64,000 bases of DNA from Rhizobiales bacterium GAS188 (GTDB lineage: Bacteria; Pseudomonadota; Alphaproteobacteria; Rhizobiales; Beijerinckiaceae): assembly GCA_900104855.1 (NCBI GenBank), contig FNSS01000001.1, positions 4,898,001 to 4,962,000 on the forward strand, given 5' to 3'. A program made the position numbers and the translations under genes. Below, in pieces: positions 17,820-26,360 of this stretch; position 1 is the stretch's first letter, and each line of letters begins with the position of its first letter. The notes under the pieces were generated by a model. The model had not been told where the DNA came from. It did no database searches and saw nothing but the letters and a program-made list of their open reading frames with translations.

Positions 17820-18040
17820 CCCTTCTCCCGCTTGCGGGAGAAGGTGCCCGACCCCCGGACGCTTGTTCCGGGGGGAGGGCGGATGAGGGACGCTGCTCAA
17901 GCCCATCACCGATAGTTCTCAACCGTCCGAGCTGCCTTCACGGCCCCAAGATCACTCCCGATCGCCGCCGCCGCGATCCACCCTCACCCGGCTCGACTGC
18001 GTCTCGCCACCCTCTCCCGCGCGAAGGGCGCGGGAGAGGG
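17820..18040. repeat. Pair of inverted palindromic repeats between convergent genes
   Basis: Two palindromic repeats, 17820-17889 and 17978-18040, in opposite orientation and of the same type as those at 9444-9620 (CCTTCTCCCGCTTGCGGGAG at the left, CCCTCTCCCGCGCGAAGGGC and its hairpin partner at the right). They fill the 257-base gap between the convergent deacetylase-family and monooxygenase genes and probably end transcription from both sides. No gene is seen in the gap. Confidence 0.7.
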
Positions 18041-18049
18041 AAGAGAGCG

Positions 18050-19543
18050 CTACGCCGCCGTGACGTGATAATCCGGTGCAGACGCGAGATAGCGCCCGAA
18101 AGCATCTGCGTCAGGCGGCGAGAACTTCTCGACGATCGGATTCCGGCGGTGTTCGGTCGCGCCCATATCGGCGATGAGCTCGTCGAGATGCTTGAAGTGA
18201 TAGGGCGCGACGCAGAGCCCGCCATAGACGCTGGCGGCCGGCCGTTCATGGCGTCGCCAATGCAGCATCATGTCGATATTGGCGCGCATCTCGACTGGCG
18301 TCGGCTGGCGGGCAAGCTGACCGTCCGCATAACGGACCAGCCAGTTCGCCCCGATCTCGGCGCAGAGCACCGTGCAGAATGACGAGTTGAAGCCGACGAA
18401 ACCCAGGTCGGGAAGATCCGGATTGGCGATCAGTCGATAGAGGCGATACTGGCCGTCCGGCTCGACGAGTTTCTCCTGATACTCGCGCGGCAGGAACGGC
18501 ACGCCGAGCTTCCAGCCGGTCGCCAGGATGACGATATCGGCTGTGATGCGTTCGCCGCCGGTCAAAACAACGCTCGATCCCTCATAGCGATCGATCGTGC
18601 CCTTTATGCCCTTGATCCGTCCATCGGCGACCATGGGATAATAGCCGGGCGTGGCGATGGGAATCGAGCAGTTCACCGCCTCTTCGATCGGCTTGGACGG
18701 AACCATGCGGCATTTGCCGAGCTTGTACTGGATCTTGAGAAGCCCCTCCAGCGCTCGCCAATTCGCCCAGACGAAGGGTCTCGCGATGGTATGATTGAAG
18801 CGCGAGCGGCGGCTCTGGTCCCAGCCGGCAAACATCTCTTCTTGCGCCCGCACATAGAGGATGTGCTTGAAGTTGATCAGGCCGCCGATGAAATAGGGAA
18901 TTCGCCATAGCGGCTCACGAAGCACATTGACCACGGTGGCGGCGCCCGCATCCACGGCGTTCACCGCAATATCGGTCGCCGATTTCGAACCGCCGAGCAC
19001 CATGACCCTCTTGCCCTTGAGGATCGCCGGATCCGTATATTCGGAGGAATGCAGGATCGTGCCGCCGCTGGCCTTGAACTCCGCGCTTCCCGGGTGATCG
19101 ACCATATTCTTGTCGCTGAATTGGCCGGTGCATATCGCGACGAAGTCAAAAGCTTCCTTCGCCGTTCCCTCAGCGGATTCGAGCGTCAGTCCCCAACCGG
19201 ATCGGCCGACCGGAAACCGGTCCATGGCCATGACCTTGGTATTGAGCCGCAGATGCGCCTCGAGACCGTGATCGCGAGCGAAGCCCGCAAGATACGCATG
19301 GACCTGCGGCCCCTTGGGCCATTCCGGATAAGCATCCGGCATGGCCTTCCCCGTATAGCGATAGAGCTCCTTGGGGCTCTGGGTCTGGACATCCGGATAG
19401 GAGCGCGATGGTTCCCATACGCCGCCGATGCCGGCGCTGCGTTCCAGGATCGTGACCTTGTGGCCGCGCTCCTTGAAGGTCTTTGCGGCGATCAGCCCGC
19501 TGACGCCGGCGCCGATGATGCCGATAGTCTTCTGCACGACCAT
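18050..19543 (-). CDS. Flavin-containing monooxygenase (FMO/BVMO class)
   Basis: A 497-residue NADPH- and FAD-dependent monooxygenase likely to oxygenate a heteroatom or a ketone. The FAD-binding Rossmann motif is GIIGAGVSG (8-16). The second dinucleotide motif, for NADPH, is VMVLGGSKSA. Between them FKASGGTILHSSEY resembles the class B monooxygenase fingerprint F-x-G-x3-H-x3-Y/W, with Ser-Gly-Gly in place of its strict start. There is no signal peptide. It lies 105 bases downstream of the cupin gene on the same strand. In an amine-use region, N-oxygenation is plausible, but a Baeyer-Villiger reaction cannot be excluded. Confidence 0.87.
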   Translation of the reverse strand: MVVQKTIGIIGAGVSGLIAAKTFKERGHKVTILERSAGIGGVWEPSRSYPDVQTQSPKELYRYTGKAMPDAYPEWPKGPQVHAYLAGFARDHGLEAHLRLNTKVMAMDRFPVGRSGWGLTLESAEGTAKEAFDFVAICTGQFSDKNMVDHPGSAEFKASGGTILHSSEYTDPAILKGKRVMVLGGSKSATDIAVNAVDAGAATVVNVLREPLWRIPYFIGGLINFKHILYVRAQEEMFAGWDQSRRSRFNHTIARPFVWANWRALEGLLKIQYKLGKCRMVPSKPIEEAVNCSIPIATPGYYPMVADGRIKGIKGTIDRYEGSSVVLTGGERITADIVILATGWKLGVPFLPREYQEKLVEPDGQYRLYRLIANPDLPDLGFVGFNSSFCTVLCAEIGANWLVRYADGQLARQPTPVEMRANIDMMLHWRRHERPAASVYGGLCVAPYHFKHLDELIADMGATEHRRNPIVEKFSPPDADAFGRYLASAPDYHVTAA

Positions 19544-19648
19544 GGCCGCAACCTCGCTCGTTCGAGATCAAGTCGAATAGGCCTCTCCGTCGCCTCGGGA
19601 CGGCGCAGCGACGGGCCGCCCGCCCCAACGGCCTGGCCTGCTGTCCGG

Positions 19649-20098
19649 TCAGTCGTTGGCCTCGGGGGCTAAGAAATTCACCTCGTGCCGTGCCGAGATC
19701 TTCGCCACCTCTTCGGGATCGGCGACATTGTGGAGGTTGTTGAACAGCTCTTCGAGCATGCGCGCCGGTGATACCCAGAACAGTGCGCGGGCGTCCTTGT
19801 CCGATTTGTTGAAATAGCCATGCGGGATGCCGCGCGGCAGGCGCACCAGGTCGCCGGCCTTGGCCTTCACCCATTGCCCGTCGAGCTTGAGGTCGAGCAC
19901 GCCCTCCTGGACGAGGATGAATTCCTCCTGGGTCGGGTGAATATGGACGGGGACAAATTGCCCGGGCTTGCTGTTCGTCTCGAAGGCGAAAGTCGAATCG
20001 CAGACCGCCTTGGGGAAATAGACCTGGCCCAATATGTTCCAGGTCTTGCCGTCATAGCCGGCACCGCTCTCAGTGATGCCCTTCTGCAGATCAGCCAT
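19649..20098 (-). CDS. Cupin-domain protein
   Basis: A single-domain cupin of 149 residues. Motif 1 is HIHPTQEEFILVQEG, with two His and a Glu as metal ligands, and motif 2 is PRGIPHGYFN, which supplies a further His. The start MADLQKG at 20098 is preceded by GGGAGGATCCG, a better site than the GTG/ATG six codons upstream. Such proteins may be small dioxygenases, isomerases or sensors; the reaction cannot be assigned. The gene precedes the flavin monooxygenase on the same strand and probably shares its transcript. Confidence 0.85.
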   Translation of the reverse strand: MADLQKGITESGAGYDGKTWNILGQVYFPKAVCDSTFAFETNSKPGQFVPVHIHPTQEEFILVQEGVLDLKLDGQWVKAKAGDLVRLPRGIPHGYFNKSDKDARALFWVSPARMLEELFNNLHNVADPEEVAKISARHEVNFLAPEAND

Positions 20099-20212
20099 CG
20101 GATCCTCCCTTGCCAACCGTCTCGTTACCGAGCTCGAGCCTGGGTCGAGAGGAGAGCAGGTCCAACGCCGATCCGCAATCTGGATCTATCCGGAATGCTA
20201 AGCGCAGACGCC

Positions 20213-20430
20213 TACCTCTCCCCTTGCGGGAGAGGTCGATCCGAGCCGCCAGGCGAGGATCGGGTGAGGGGGGCTGGCGCCGACCCCGGGCGGACCGACC
20301 AATAGGCAATCGCAGCAAGCTTGGCATTGGAATGGATGCCGTGACCTGATTCCCGAGGGCGGCAGCTGCCCCCCTCACCCGGATCACTCCCTGCGGTCGC
20401 GATCCGACCTCTCCCACAAGGGGAGAGGTG
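20213..20430. repeat. MITE-like palindromic element, copy B
   Basis: A 218-bp element with the same build as copy A: left end ACCTCTCCCCTTGCGGGAGA, right end CTCCCACAAGGGGAGAGGTG, inner blocks GGGTGAGGGGGGC and GCCCCCCTCACCC, and a core with GCAATCGCAGCAAGCTTGG that is nearly identical to the core of copy C (CAATCGCGGCAAGCTTGG at about 29067). It occupies most of the 353-base gap between the omega-aminotransferase stop and the cupin start. No gene lies in this gap. Confidence 0.78.
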
Positions 20431-20451
20431 AGGCCGGCGCCTTCACCAATC

Positions 20452-21783
20452 TCAGGCGATGGCGGCGAGCACGCGCCGCAAGGTGTCGAAGATCTGGGCG
20501 ATCTGCGCCTCCGACACGATCAGCGGCGGGGAGAGCGCGATGATGTCGCCCGTCACCCTGATCAGAAGCCCTGCCTCGAAAGCCGCGACCAGCGCCTCAT
20601 AGGCACGGGCTCCAGGCGCCCCTGCGCGCGGCTCGAGCTCGATGCCGGCGATGAGGCCGAGATTGCGGATGTCGATCACATGCGCGGCATCACGCAGCGC
20701 ATGCGCGGCGCTCTCCCAAGTGCCGGCAAGCTCGGCGGCGCGGGTGAGCAGGCCTTCCTTCTCGTAGATGTCGAGCGTCGCGAGGCCCGCCGCGCAGGCC
20801 GCCGGATGGCCCGAATAAGTGTAGCCGTGGAAGAGCTCGATGAACTGCTCGGGTCCCTTCATGAAGGCGTCGTGCACGGCGCGGCTGGCGAAGACGGCGC
20901 CCATTGGGATGACGCCGTTGGTGAGGCCTTTCGCGGTCGTCATCAGATCGGGGGTGACGCCGAAATACTGGGCAGCGAACGGCGCGCCGAGCCGTCCGAA
21001 GCCGGTGATCACCTCATCGAAGATCAGCAGGATGCCGTATTTGTCGCAGATCGCGCGGAGCCTCGCGAGATATCCTTGCGGCGGAACGAGGACGCCGGTC
21101 GAGCCTGCGACCGGCTCGACGATGACGGCCGCCACGGTCTCGGGGCCATGCAGCGAAAGGATGCGCTCGAGCTCGTCGGCGAGCTCGGCCCCATGCTGCG
21201 GCACGCCGCGCGAGAAGGCGTTCCTCTTGAGGTCATGCGTGTGCGGCAGATGATCGACGGCGGGAAGCTGCGGGAAGACGCGCCGGTTGTTGACGATGCC
21301 GCCGACCGAGATGCCGCCGAAGCCGACGCCGTGATAGCCGCGCTCGCGGCCGATCAGGCGGGTGCGCTGCCCCTCGCCGCGGGTCCGGTGATAGGCGAAC
21401 GCGATCTTCAGCGCGGTGTCGACCGACTCGGAGCCGGAGCCGGTGAAGAAGATGCGGTCGAGGCCCTGCGGCGCGATGGCTGCCAGTCTCGTGGCGAATT
21501 CGAAGGCGAGCGGGTGGCCCATCTGGAAGGTCGGCGCGAAATCGAGCGTCATCAACTGGTGCTCGACCGCGGCGGCGATTTCCGCACGCGCATGTCCGGC
21601 ACTCACGCACCAGAGGCCCGCAGTGCCGTCCAGCACTTCGCGGCCATCGGCGGTGCGATAGGACATGCCGCTCGCCGAAGCGAGGAGGCGCGGCGCTGCT
21701 TTGAACTGGCGATTTGCCGTGAACGGCATCCAGAAGGCTGAAAGATCGAGCGTGTTGCGGGCGATCTTGGTGCTCACATTCAT
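20452..21783 (-). CDS. Class III aminotransferase, omega-amino acid--pyruvate type
   Basis: PLP enzyme of 443 residues that should move the terminal amino group of beta-alanine, 4-aminobutyrate or other omega-amines to pyruvate. The N-terminus LDLSAFWMPFTANRQFKAAPRLL is typical of omega-amino acid:pyruvate aminotransferases. The PLP phosphate loop GSGSES is at 115-120, Asp256 (IFDEVITGFGR) binds the pyridine nitrogen and Lys285 (TTAKGLTNG) forms the Schiff base. It is transcribed away from an XRE-cupin regulator across a 143-base promoter region with clear palindromes, a usual arrangement for PuuR-like control. It fits the amine catabolic theme of this region. Confidence 0.93.
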   Translation of the reverse strand: MNVSTKIARNTLDLSAFWMPFTANRQFKAAPRLLASASGMSYRTADGREVLDGTAGLWCVSAGHARAEIAAAVEHQLMTLDFAPTFQMGHPLAFEFATRLAAIAPQGLDRIFFTGSGSESVDTALKIAFAYHRTRGEGQRTRLIGRERGYHGVGFGGISVGGIVNNRRVFPQLPAVDHLPHTHDLKRNAFSRGVPQHGAELADELERILSLHGPETVAAVIVEPVAGSTGVLVPPQGYLARLRAICDKYGILLIFDEVITGFGRLGAPFAAQYFGVTPDLMTTAKGLTNGVIPMGAVFASRAVHDAFMKGPEQFIELFHGYTYSGHPAACAAGLATLDIYEKEGLLTRAAELAGTWESAAHALRDAAHVIDIRNLGLIAGIELEPRAGAPGARAYEALVAAFEAGLLIRVTGDIIALSPPLIVSEAQIAQIFDTLRRVLAAIA

Positions 21784-21860
21784 GGCGGCCTCCCTTTGCT
21801 GCTGATTTGTGCCATGCAGCCTGAAACCGAAACAAGTCTATTTCTTCATGCGTATAACCT

Positions 21861-21907
21861 ATTGAAAACACTTGATATCGATTGCAATGTGTTCAATATA
21901 CTGAACA
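21861..21907. promoter_or_regulatory. Putative operator with inverted repeats between aminotransferase and XRE-cupin genes
   Basis: In the AT-rich divergent promoter region there is a perfect 6-bp inverted repeat TGTTCA (21890-21895) and TGAACA (21902-21907) with a 6-base spacer. A wider imperfect pair is ATTGAAAACAC (21861-21871) and GTGTTCAAT (21889-21897). The site lies 20-66 bases before the regulator start and about 80-120 bases before the aminotransferase start, a position fit for autoregulation and control of the divergent gene. Confidence 0.55.
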
Positions 21908-21926
21908 TCCGAAACGGAGGCTGGCC

Positions 21927-22475
21927 ATGGAGCTCGATGTCGGGGCGCGCCTGAGGATGGTTCGGACGCGCCATGGGCTGTCGCAGCGCGAGCTCGCGCG
22001 GCGCGCCGGGGTGACGAATGCGACGGTGTCGCTGATCGAATCGAACAAGGTGAACCCCTCGGTCGGGGCGCTGAAGCGTCTGCTCGACGGCGTGCCGATG
22101 GGCCTTGCCGAATTCTTCTCGCTCGAGCCGATCCAATCGGCCCGGCATTTCTACGACGCCGCGGATCTCGTCGAGATCGGCAAGGGCCCGATCTCCTATC
22201 GGCAGGTGGGAGAGCAGCTCGCCGAACGCAGCCTGCAGATCCTCAAGGAGCGCTATGAGCCGGGGGCGGATACCGGGCGCGTGCCGCTGGTCCATCAGGG
22301 CGAGGAGGGCGGCATCGTCATTTCGGGCCGCCTCGAGGTGACGGTCGGCGAGGAGCGGCGCGTGCTCGGCCCCGGCCAGGCCTATCTGTTCGACAGCCGT
22401 CTCCCGCACCGCTTTCGCAATCTCGGCAAGGAGGCTTGCGAGCTGATCAGCGCCTGCACGCCTCCGACCTTCTGA
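21927..22475 (+). CDS. XRE-family regulator with C-terminal cupin (PuuR-like)
   Basis: A 182-residue regulator: an XRE-type helix-turn-helix (about 6-60: LRMVRTRHGLSQRELARRAG, TNATVSLIESNKVNPS) joined to a cupin domain (about 105-178: YEPGADTG..PLVHQGEEGGIVISG.. and LFDSRLPHRFRNLG). PuuR and similar proteins sense polyamines or their products through this domain. The start at 21927 follows CGGAGG; a frame extension upstream would run through the palindromes. It is divergent from the omega-aminotransferase and probably controls it and itself. Confidence 0.92.
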   Translation: MELDVGARLRMVRTRHGLSQRELARRAGVTNATVSLIESNKVNPSVGALKRLLDGVPMGLAEFFSLEPIQSARHFYDAADLVEIGKGPISYRQVGEQLAERSLQILKERYEPGADTGRVPLVHQGEEGGIVISGRLEVTVGEERRVLGPGQAYLFDSRLPHRFRNLGKEACELISACTPPTF

Positions 22476-22615
22476 GGGCCTGTTTGAAAGCGTGGTTGTC
22501 AGCGGAGGTTCGCGCTATGGTGCAAAGACGCGGTCGGAGAGCTAGGACCTAGACCCCCGCCGCCGAGGGAGGGAATCCGACAGGGCCACTGCTTCATTGT
22601 CAAAGGAGAACTGCC

Positions 22616-22909
22616 ATGTCCGAGTACATGCTTCTCTGCAACTTTACCGACCAAGGCGTTCGGACCGTCAAGGACGTGCCGAAACGTAGAGCGGCCGCCA
22701 GGGAGCTGGGCAAAAAGCTCGGCGTTGAAATCAAGGTCGGCTACCTCGCCATAGGAACCTATGACGTCATCATCCACGCCGAGGCCACCGACGATGAGGC
22801 CATGGCCAAGTTTCTCTTGTCGCTGGCAGCTAAGGGAAACTTGCGGACGACCACGGTCAAGGTGTTCCCTGAAGCGAATTTCGACAAGATCGTCGCGGCG
22901 GTCGTGTAA
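22616..22909 (+). CDS. GYD-domain protein
   Basis: A 97-residue protein of the GYD family (small ferredoxin-fold domains), recognisable by MSEYMLLCNFTDQGVRTVKDVPKR and by GYLAIGTYDVIIHAEATDDEAMAKFLLSLAAKGN, which carries the namesake Gly-Tyr-Asp-like turn. The start has AAGGAG at good distance. Family members have no firm biochemical role. It stands alone, 140 bases after the regulator gene and convergent with the RidA-like gene. Confidence 0.85.
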   Translation: MSEYMLLCNFTDQGVRTVKDVPKRRAAARELGKKLGVEIKVGYLAIGTYDVIIHAEATDDEAMAKFLLSLAAKGNLRTTTVKVFPEANFDKIVAAVV

Positions 22910-23014
22910 GCTGGAGGGCTGCCGAGGAGAAGGATTCGCAGCACTTCGACAGAGATCATCGCGCTGCGGCGGCAGAGCTGCTCGGCGCGATAGCCTCCTT
23001 GGATCGCGCCTGCG

Positions 23015-23395
23015 TCAGTCGCCGGCCAGCGCGATGCAGGCGAACGCGACCTTCGCTTCGGTCGGGACACCGAAGCGGGCCGTGTGACGCGCCGGCAGGC
23101 CGGCCGGAAAATGCTTCACATACTCCTCATTGCAGGCCGCATAATCGGCGGGATCCGTGATCAGCATCGTGACTTGCACGACGCGGTCGAGACTGCTGCC
23201 GGCCTCGCGGAGGATGCCGCTGACCACGGCGAGCGCGTTGCGAACCTGCTCGGCGGGCGTCCTGCCGCGATCGATGCCGCGCGCCGGATCGTGCGGGGCC
23301 GACTGGCCGGAGACGAAGACGAGGCCGGCGGCGCGCGTCGCGAGGCTGAACGGCCGCGACGAGCCGAATTCAGGCGGTCCGATGAAGTCGGTCAT
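23015..23395 (-). CDS. RidA / YjgF / UK114 family protein
   Basis: A 126-residue trimer-forming protein of the RidA family, which hydrolyses reactive enamine/imine intermediates released by PLP enzymes or acts in specific catabolic routes. Family segments: GLVFVSGQSAPHDP near the N-terminus, TPAEQVRNALAVVSGILREAGSSLDRVVQVTMLI in the middle, and PARHTARFGVPTEAKVAFACIALAGD at the end. The catalytic Arg of Rid proteins sits in this last part; here PARHTARFGV provides Arg residues near it. It may serve the imine-forming amine oxidase and aminotransferase reactions encoded nearby. Confidence 0.85.
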   Translation of the reverse strand: MTDFIGPPEFGSSRPFSLATRAAGLVFVSGQSAPHDPARGIDRGRTPAEQVRNALAVVSGILREAGSSLDRVVQVTMLITDPADYAACNEEYVKHFPAGLPARHTARFGVPTEAKVAFACIALAGD

Positions 23396-23499
23396 GAGCT
23401 GCTTCCCTCGCCATTCACCTGTTTTTGACCTGTATTATCAGGTGAAGCGAGCGCGTTGCGCGGCATGATGCTCCCGCCCTCCTCATTTCCAAAACCCCC

Positions 23500-24531
23500 T
23501 CATTTGCCGAGCGCCGGGATGATCGAGGTGTCGATGATCTTCTCGGCATCGACACCGGCATCGACCATGCCCTGGCTCTTGAACCAGGTCACCTGGTTGC
23601 GCACATCGTCGGTGTCGAGCTTGGCGTCCTGATCGAAATAGAGCGTGCCTGCGAGGATCTTCGCCTTGGCGTCGGGATCTCCCGGGAAGACATATTTGTT
23701 GATCATGGCGATGGAGGCGTCGGTCGCGGCGGTGTAGACGAGCTTGCCATCCGCACCCTTGGTCAGGAACTGCTCGCGATAATCATTCACCCCGTGCTGA
23801 TAGGCGCGCGCGAAACGCGCCACGGCCTCGCGATGCGCGGCGAGCGTCTTCTGGGAGATGAAGATCGCGGTGAGCTGATAGGGCACGTAATCGCTGACCC
23901 AGCCGATGATCTTGATCTTGCCGGCCATTGCCAGCGGATTGGCGTTGTCGCGCGTCGTGATCATGGCATCGACCTGGTCGGTCTGCACGGCAGCGAGCAT
24001 GTTCGGCACGGTCTGCAGCACGCGCAACTGCACCTTGCTCAGATCGAAGCCGAGCTTCTCGGCGATGCGGCCGATCATGTAGTGGAAGGACGAGCCCGTC
24101 TGGGTGATGGCGAGGCTATGGCCCGGCATTTTCGATACATCCGTCAGTCCAGCCGCGAAAGCCTTGTTGGAGACGAGGATCGCCGAGCCCTCATAGCCCT
24201 TGGCCTCGCGCAGCATGCCGCCGATGACATGCAGGTCGGCCTTGGCGGCGAGATTGTAGAAGCCTGCGGTCAGCGCGGTCGCGCCGATGTCGATATCGCC
24301 GCTGGCGACGGCGGCAGCGATAGGCTGGGCCGCCTGGAAGGGCTTGACCTCGATCTCGACGCCTTCCTTGGCGAAATAGCCGTTCTCCTGCGCGATATAG
24401 AGGGGAGACGCCGCGGTCGATGTCAGGGTGCCGACCGTCAGCTTCTCGGCCTTGGCGGGCATCGCGGCCAGCAGGCCGATCGCGGCGAAGACAATGGCCG
24501 CCAGCGGCGCCGCGCCTCGGTGAAGCCTCAT
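23500..24531 (-). CDS. NMT1/SsuA-type ABC substrate-binding protein
   Basis: A 343-residue periplasmic binding protein. The start MRLHRGAAPLAAIVFAAIGLL gives a Sec signal peptide ending AKA; the longer open frame upstream is ignored. The mature protein starts EKLTVGTLTSTAASPLYIAQENGYFAKEGVEIEVKPF, the standard opening of SsuA/TauA/NMT1-like proteins, followed by the ligand loops GDIDIGATALTAGFYN and LAITQTGSSFHYMIG. It is divergent from the ATPase and permease genes of the same system, which is less usual than one operon; the 155-base gap between holds a near-perfect 20-bp palindrome. Confidence 0.9.
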   Translation of the reverse strand: MRLHRGAAPLAAIVFAAIGLLAAMPAKAEKLTVGTLTSTAASPLYIAQENGYFAKEGVEIEVKPFQAAQPIAAAVASGDIDIGATALTAGFYNLAAKADLHVIGGMLREAKGYEGSAILVSNKAFAAGLTDVSKMPGHSLAITQTGSSFHYMIGRIAEKLGFDLSKVQLRVLQTVPNMLAAVQTDQVDAMITTRDNANPLAMAGKIKIIGWVSDYVPYQLTAIFISQKTLAAHREAVARFARAYQHGVNDYREQFLTKGADGKLVYTAATDASIAMINKYVFPGDPDAKAKILAGTLYFDQDAKLDTDDVRNQVTWFKSQGMVDAGVDAEKIIDTSIIPALGK

Positions 24532-24588
24532 CTCGTTTCCTTCCCTGTCAGCCTTGGATATCGCTCGGGTCCATATAGCAGGCCCGAC

Positions 24589-24608
24589 GCCATAACATGT
24601 GCTATGGC
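24589..24608. promoter_or_regulatory. Near-perfect 20-bp palindrome in divergent transporter promoter
   Basis: The sequence runs GCCATAACA / TG / TGCTATGGC; the two 9-base arms differ at one position. It lies 58 bases before the binding-protein start (minus) and about 80 bases before the ATPase start (plus), in the only short gap between the two transcription units of the SsuABC-like importer. It fits an operator for a dimeric regulator that controls both directions. No regulator gene is adjacent. Confidence 0.5.
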
Positions 24609-24686
24609 CGGCGAGAACGAGGGCACAGTCGGAGTGACGGAAATGGGAAACGTGCCTCAGGCGGGCCGGCGACGGCAAAACCTGCC

Positions 24687-25532
24687 ATGACGCTGACGGA
24701 TGCCACGGTTCCGGCAGGCCAGGCCGCTGGGGGCGCCATGACCGGAACGCACAGCGCCAACCTTCGCCTGACGATCGACAAGGTCAGCCACAGCTATGGC
24801 GAGACCTTCGCGCTCGACACGATCGATCTCGCTTTCGAGCCGGGCGAGGTGGTGGCGCTGGTCGGCCCCTCGGGTTGCGGCAAGTCGACGCTCCTCAACA
24901 TCCTCGGCGGCCTGCTGCAGCCGACGCGCGGGCGCGTGCTGATCGAGGGCAAGGTGCCGGAGGGTTGCCTCAACCCGCTCACCTATGTGTTCCAGGATTT
25001 CGCGCTGTTGCCCTGGCGCAGCGTCGCCGGCAACATCTCGCTCGTGCTCGAGGATGCGATGCGCGAAGCGAGCGCCCGCGAGACCCGTGTCGCCGAGGTG
25101 CTGCGCCTCACTGGGCTCGCCGATTTCGCCGGCGCCTATCCGAAGCAGCTTTCGGGCGGCATGCGCCAACGGGTCGGCATCGCGCGGGCTCTCGCGGTGC
25201 GACCGGCCTGCCTGTTCATGGACGAGCCGCTCTCGGCGCTCGATGCGCAGACCCGGACCTTGCTGCTCGACGAGTTCGCCTCGCTGATCGCACGCGCCGG
25301 CACCACGACCGTCTATGTGACGCACAACCTGAACGAGGCGGTGCGCCTGGCGCATCGCGTGGTGGTGCTGTCGCGCCGTCCGGGGCGGGTCAAGGAGGTG
25401 GTCGCGATCGAGCGCCCCATCGAGACCAGGCGCGAGGGCGATGCCGACCTCATCGAGGTCGAGAAGCGCCTGTGGACCATGATCCGCGACGAAGCGAGCG
25501 CTGCCGACAAGGAGCTCGACAATGCATCTTGA
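24687..25532 (+). CDS. SsuB/TauB-like ABC ATPase
   Basis: ATP-binding subunit of a nitrate/sulfonate/taurine-type importer (about 281 residues from the ATG at 24687; an ATG at 24738 is an alternative and would remove a non-conserved tail). Walker A GPSGCGKST, Q-loop VFQDFALLPWRS, signature [15 protein letters not shown], Walker B CLFMDEPLSALD and the H-loop His of YVTHNLNEAVRLAHRVVVL are all present. It overlaps the permease gene by 11 bases. The cargo cannot be assigned. Confidence 0.93.
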   Translation: MTLTDATVPAGQAAGGAMTGTHSANLRLTIDKVSHSYGETFALDTIDLAFEPGEVVALVGPSGCGKSTLLNILGGLLQPTRGRVLIEGKVPEGCLNPLTYVFQDFALLPWRSVAGNISLVLEDAMREASARETRVAEVLRLTGLADFAGAYPKQLSGGMRQRVGIARALAVRPACLFMDEPLSALDAQTRTLLLDEFASLIARAGTTTVYVTHNLNEAVRLAHRVVVLSRRPGRVKEVVAIERPIETRREGDADLIEVEKRLWTMIRDEASAADKELDNAS

Positions 25533-26313
25533 TGCGGGTGTCGTTCCCTTCCGTGCCGTCGGCTTCGCGCCGCGAAACCGGCCGCTCGCCGGCGTTGCGA
25601 CCTTGCTCGGCCTGATCGCCCTCTGGCAGATCGGCTCTTCGACCGGCTTCATCCCGGAGCTCTTCCTGCCTTCGCCCGCGGCCGTTTCGCGCTCGCTCTG
25701 GCGGCTCGCCGTGTCGGGGGAATTGTGGAAGCATCTCTCAGCCTCGCTGGCACGGCTCGCCATCGGCTGGACGCTCGGCACCGTGATCGGCGTCTCGGCC
25801 GGCTTCGCGGTCGGCATCTTCACGATGGCGCGCTCGCCGGTGCTCGCCCTCGTCTCGGCCCTGTTCCCGATCCCGAAGATCGCGCTCGTGCCGCTGTTCA
25901 TCATCTGGTTCGGCATCGGGGAAGGCTCGAAGATCGCGACGCTCGCGATCGGGGTCTTCTTCCCGACCGTGATCAACACCTATTCGGGCGTCGACAATGT
26001 GCAGCGCAACCTGATCCTGATGGGCCAGAGCTTCAACCTGTCCTCATGGTCCATCATCCGCAAGATCGTGCTGCCGGGCGCGCTCCCTTCGGTGCTGGCG
26101 GGCTTCCGCATCACCATCTCGGTCGCCATCATCCTCCTGATCGCGGCCGAGATGATCGGCGCCGACCGCGGCATCGGCGCCTTCATCCTCTCGGCGGGCA
26201 ATCTCTACCAGACCGATGATCTGATCGCAGGCGTCGTCGTGCTTTCCGTCATCGGCCTGTGCCTGTCCACCATCCTGTCGCGCATCGAGCGTGCGGCGCT
26301 GGCTTGGCGCTGA
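25522..26313 (+). CDS. SsuC/TauC-like ABC permease
   Basis: A 263-residue inner-membrane permease with about six hydrophobic helices. The cytoplasmic EAA-type loop is recognisable around LILMGQSFNLSSWSIIRKIVLPGALPSVLAG, which docks to the ATPase. It overlaps the ATPase gene start to stop and is followed 47 bases later by an FAD oxidoreductase gene, so the three are probably one operon. With the divergent binding-protein gene it forms a complete SsuABC-like importer. Confidence 0.92.
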   Translation: MHLDAGVVPFRAVGFAPRNRPLAGVATLLGLIALWQIGSSTGFIPELFLPSPAAVSRSLWRLAVSGELWKHLSASLARLAIGWTLGTVIGVSAGFAVGIFTMARSPVLALVSALFPIPKIALVPLFIIWFGIGEGSKIATLAIGVFFPTVINTYSGVDNVQRNLILMGQSFNLSSWSIIRKIVLPGALPSVLAGFRITISVAIILLIAAEMIGADRGIGAFILSAGNLYQTDDLIAGVVVLSVIGLCLSTILSRIERAALAWR

Positions 26314-26360
26314 CCTTGGCGCTGAGGCGATATCAACCGCCGATACAAATGGGTGCGAAT

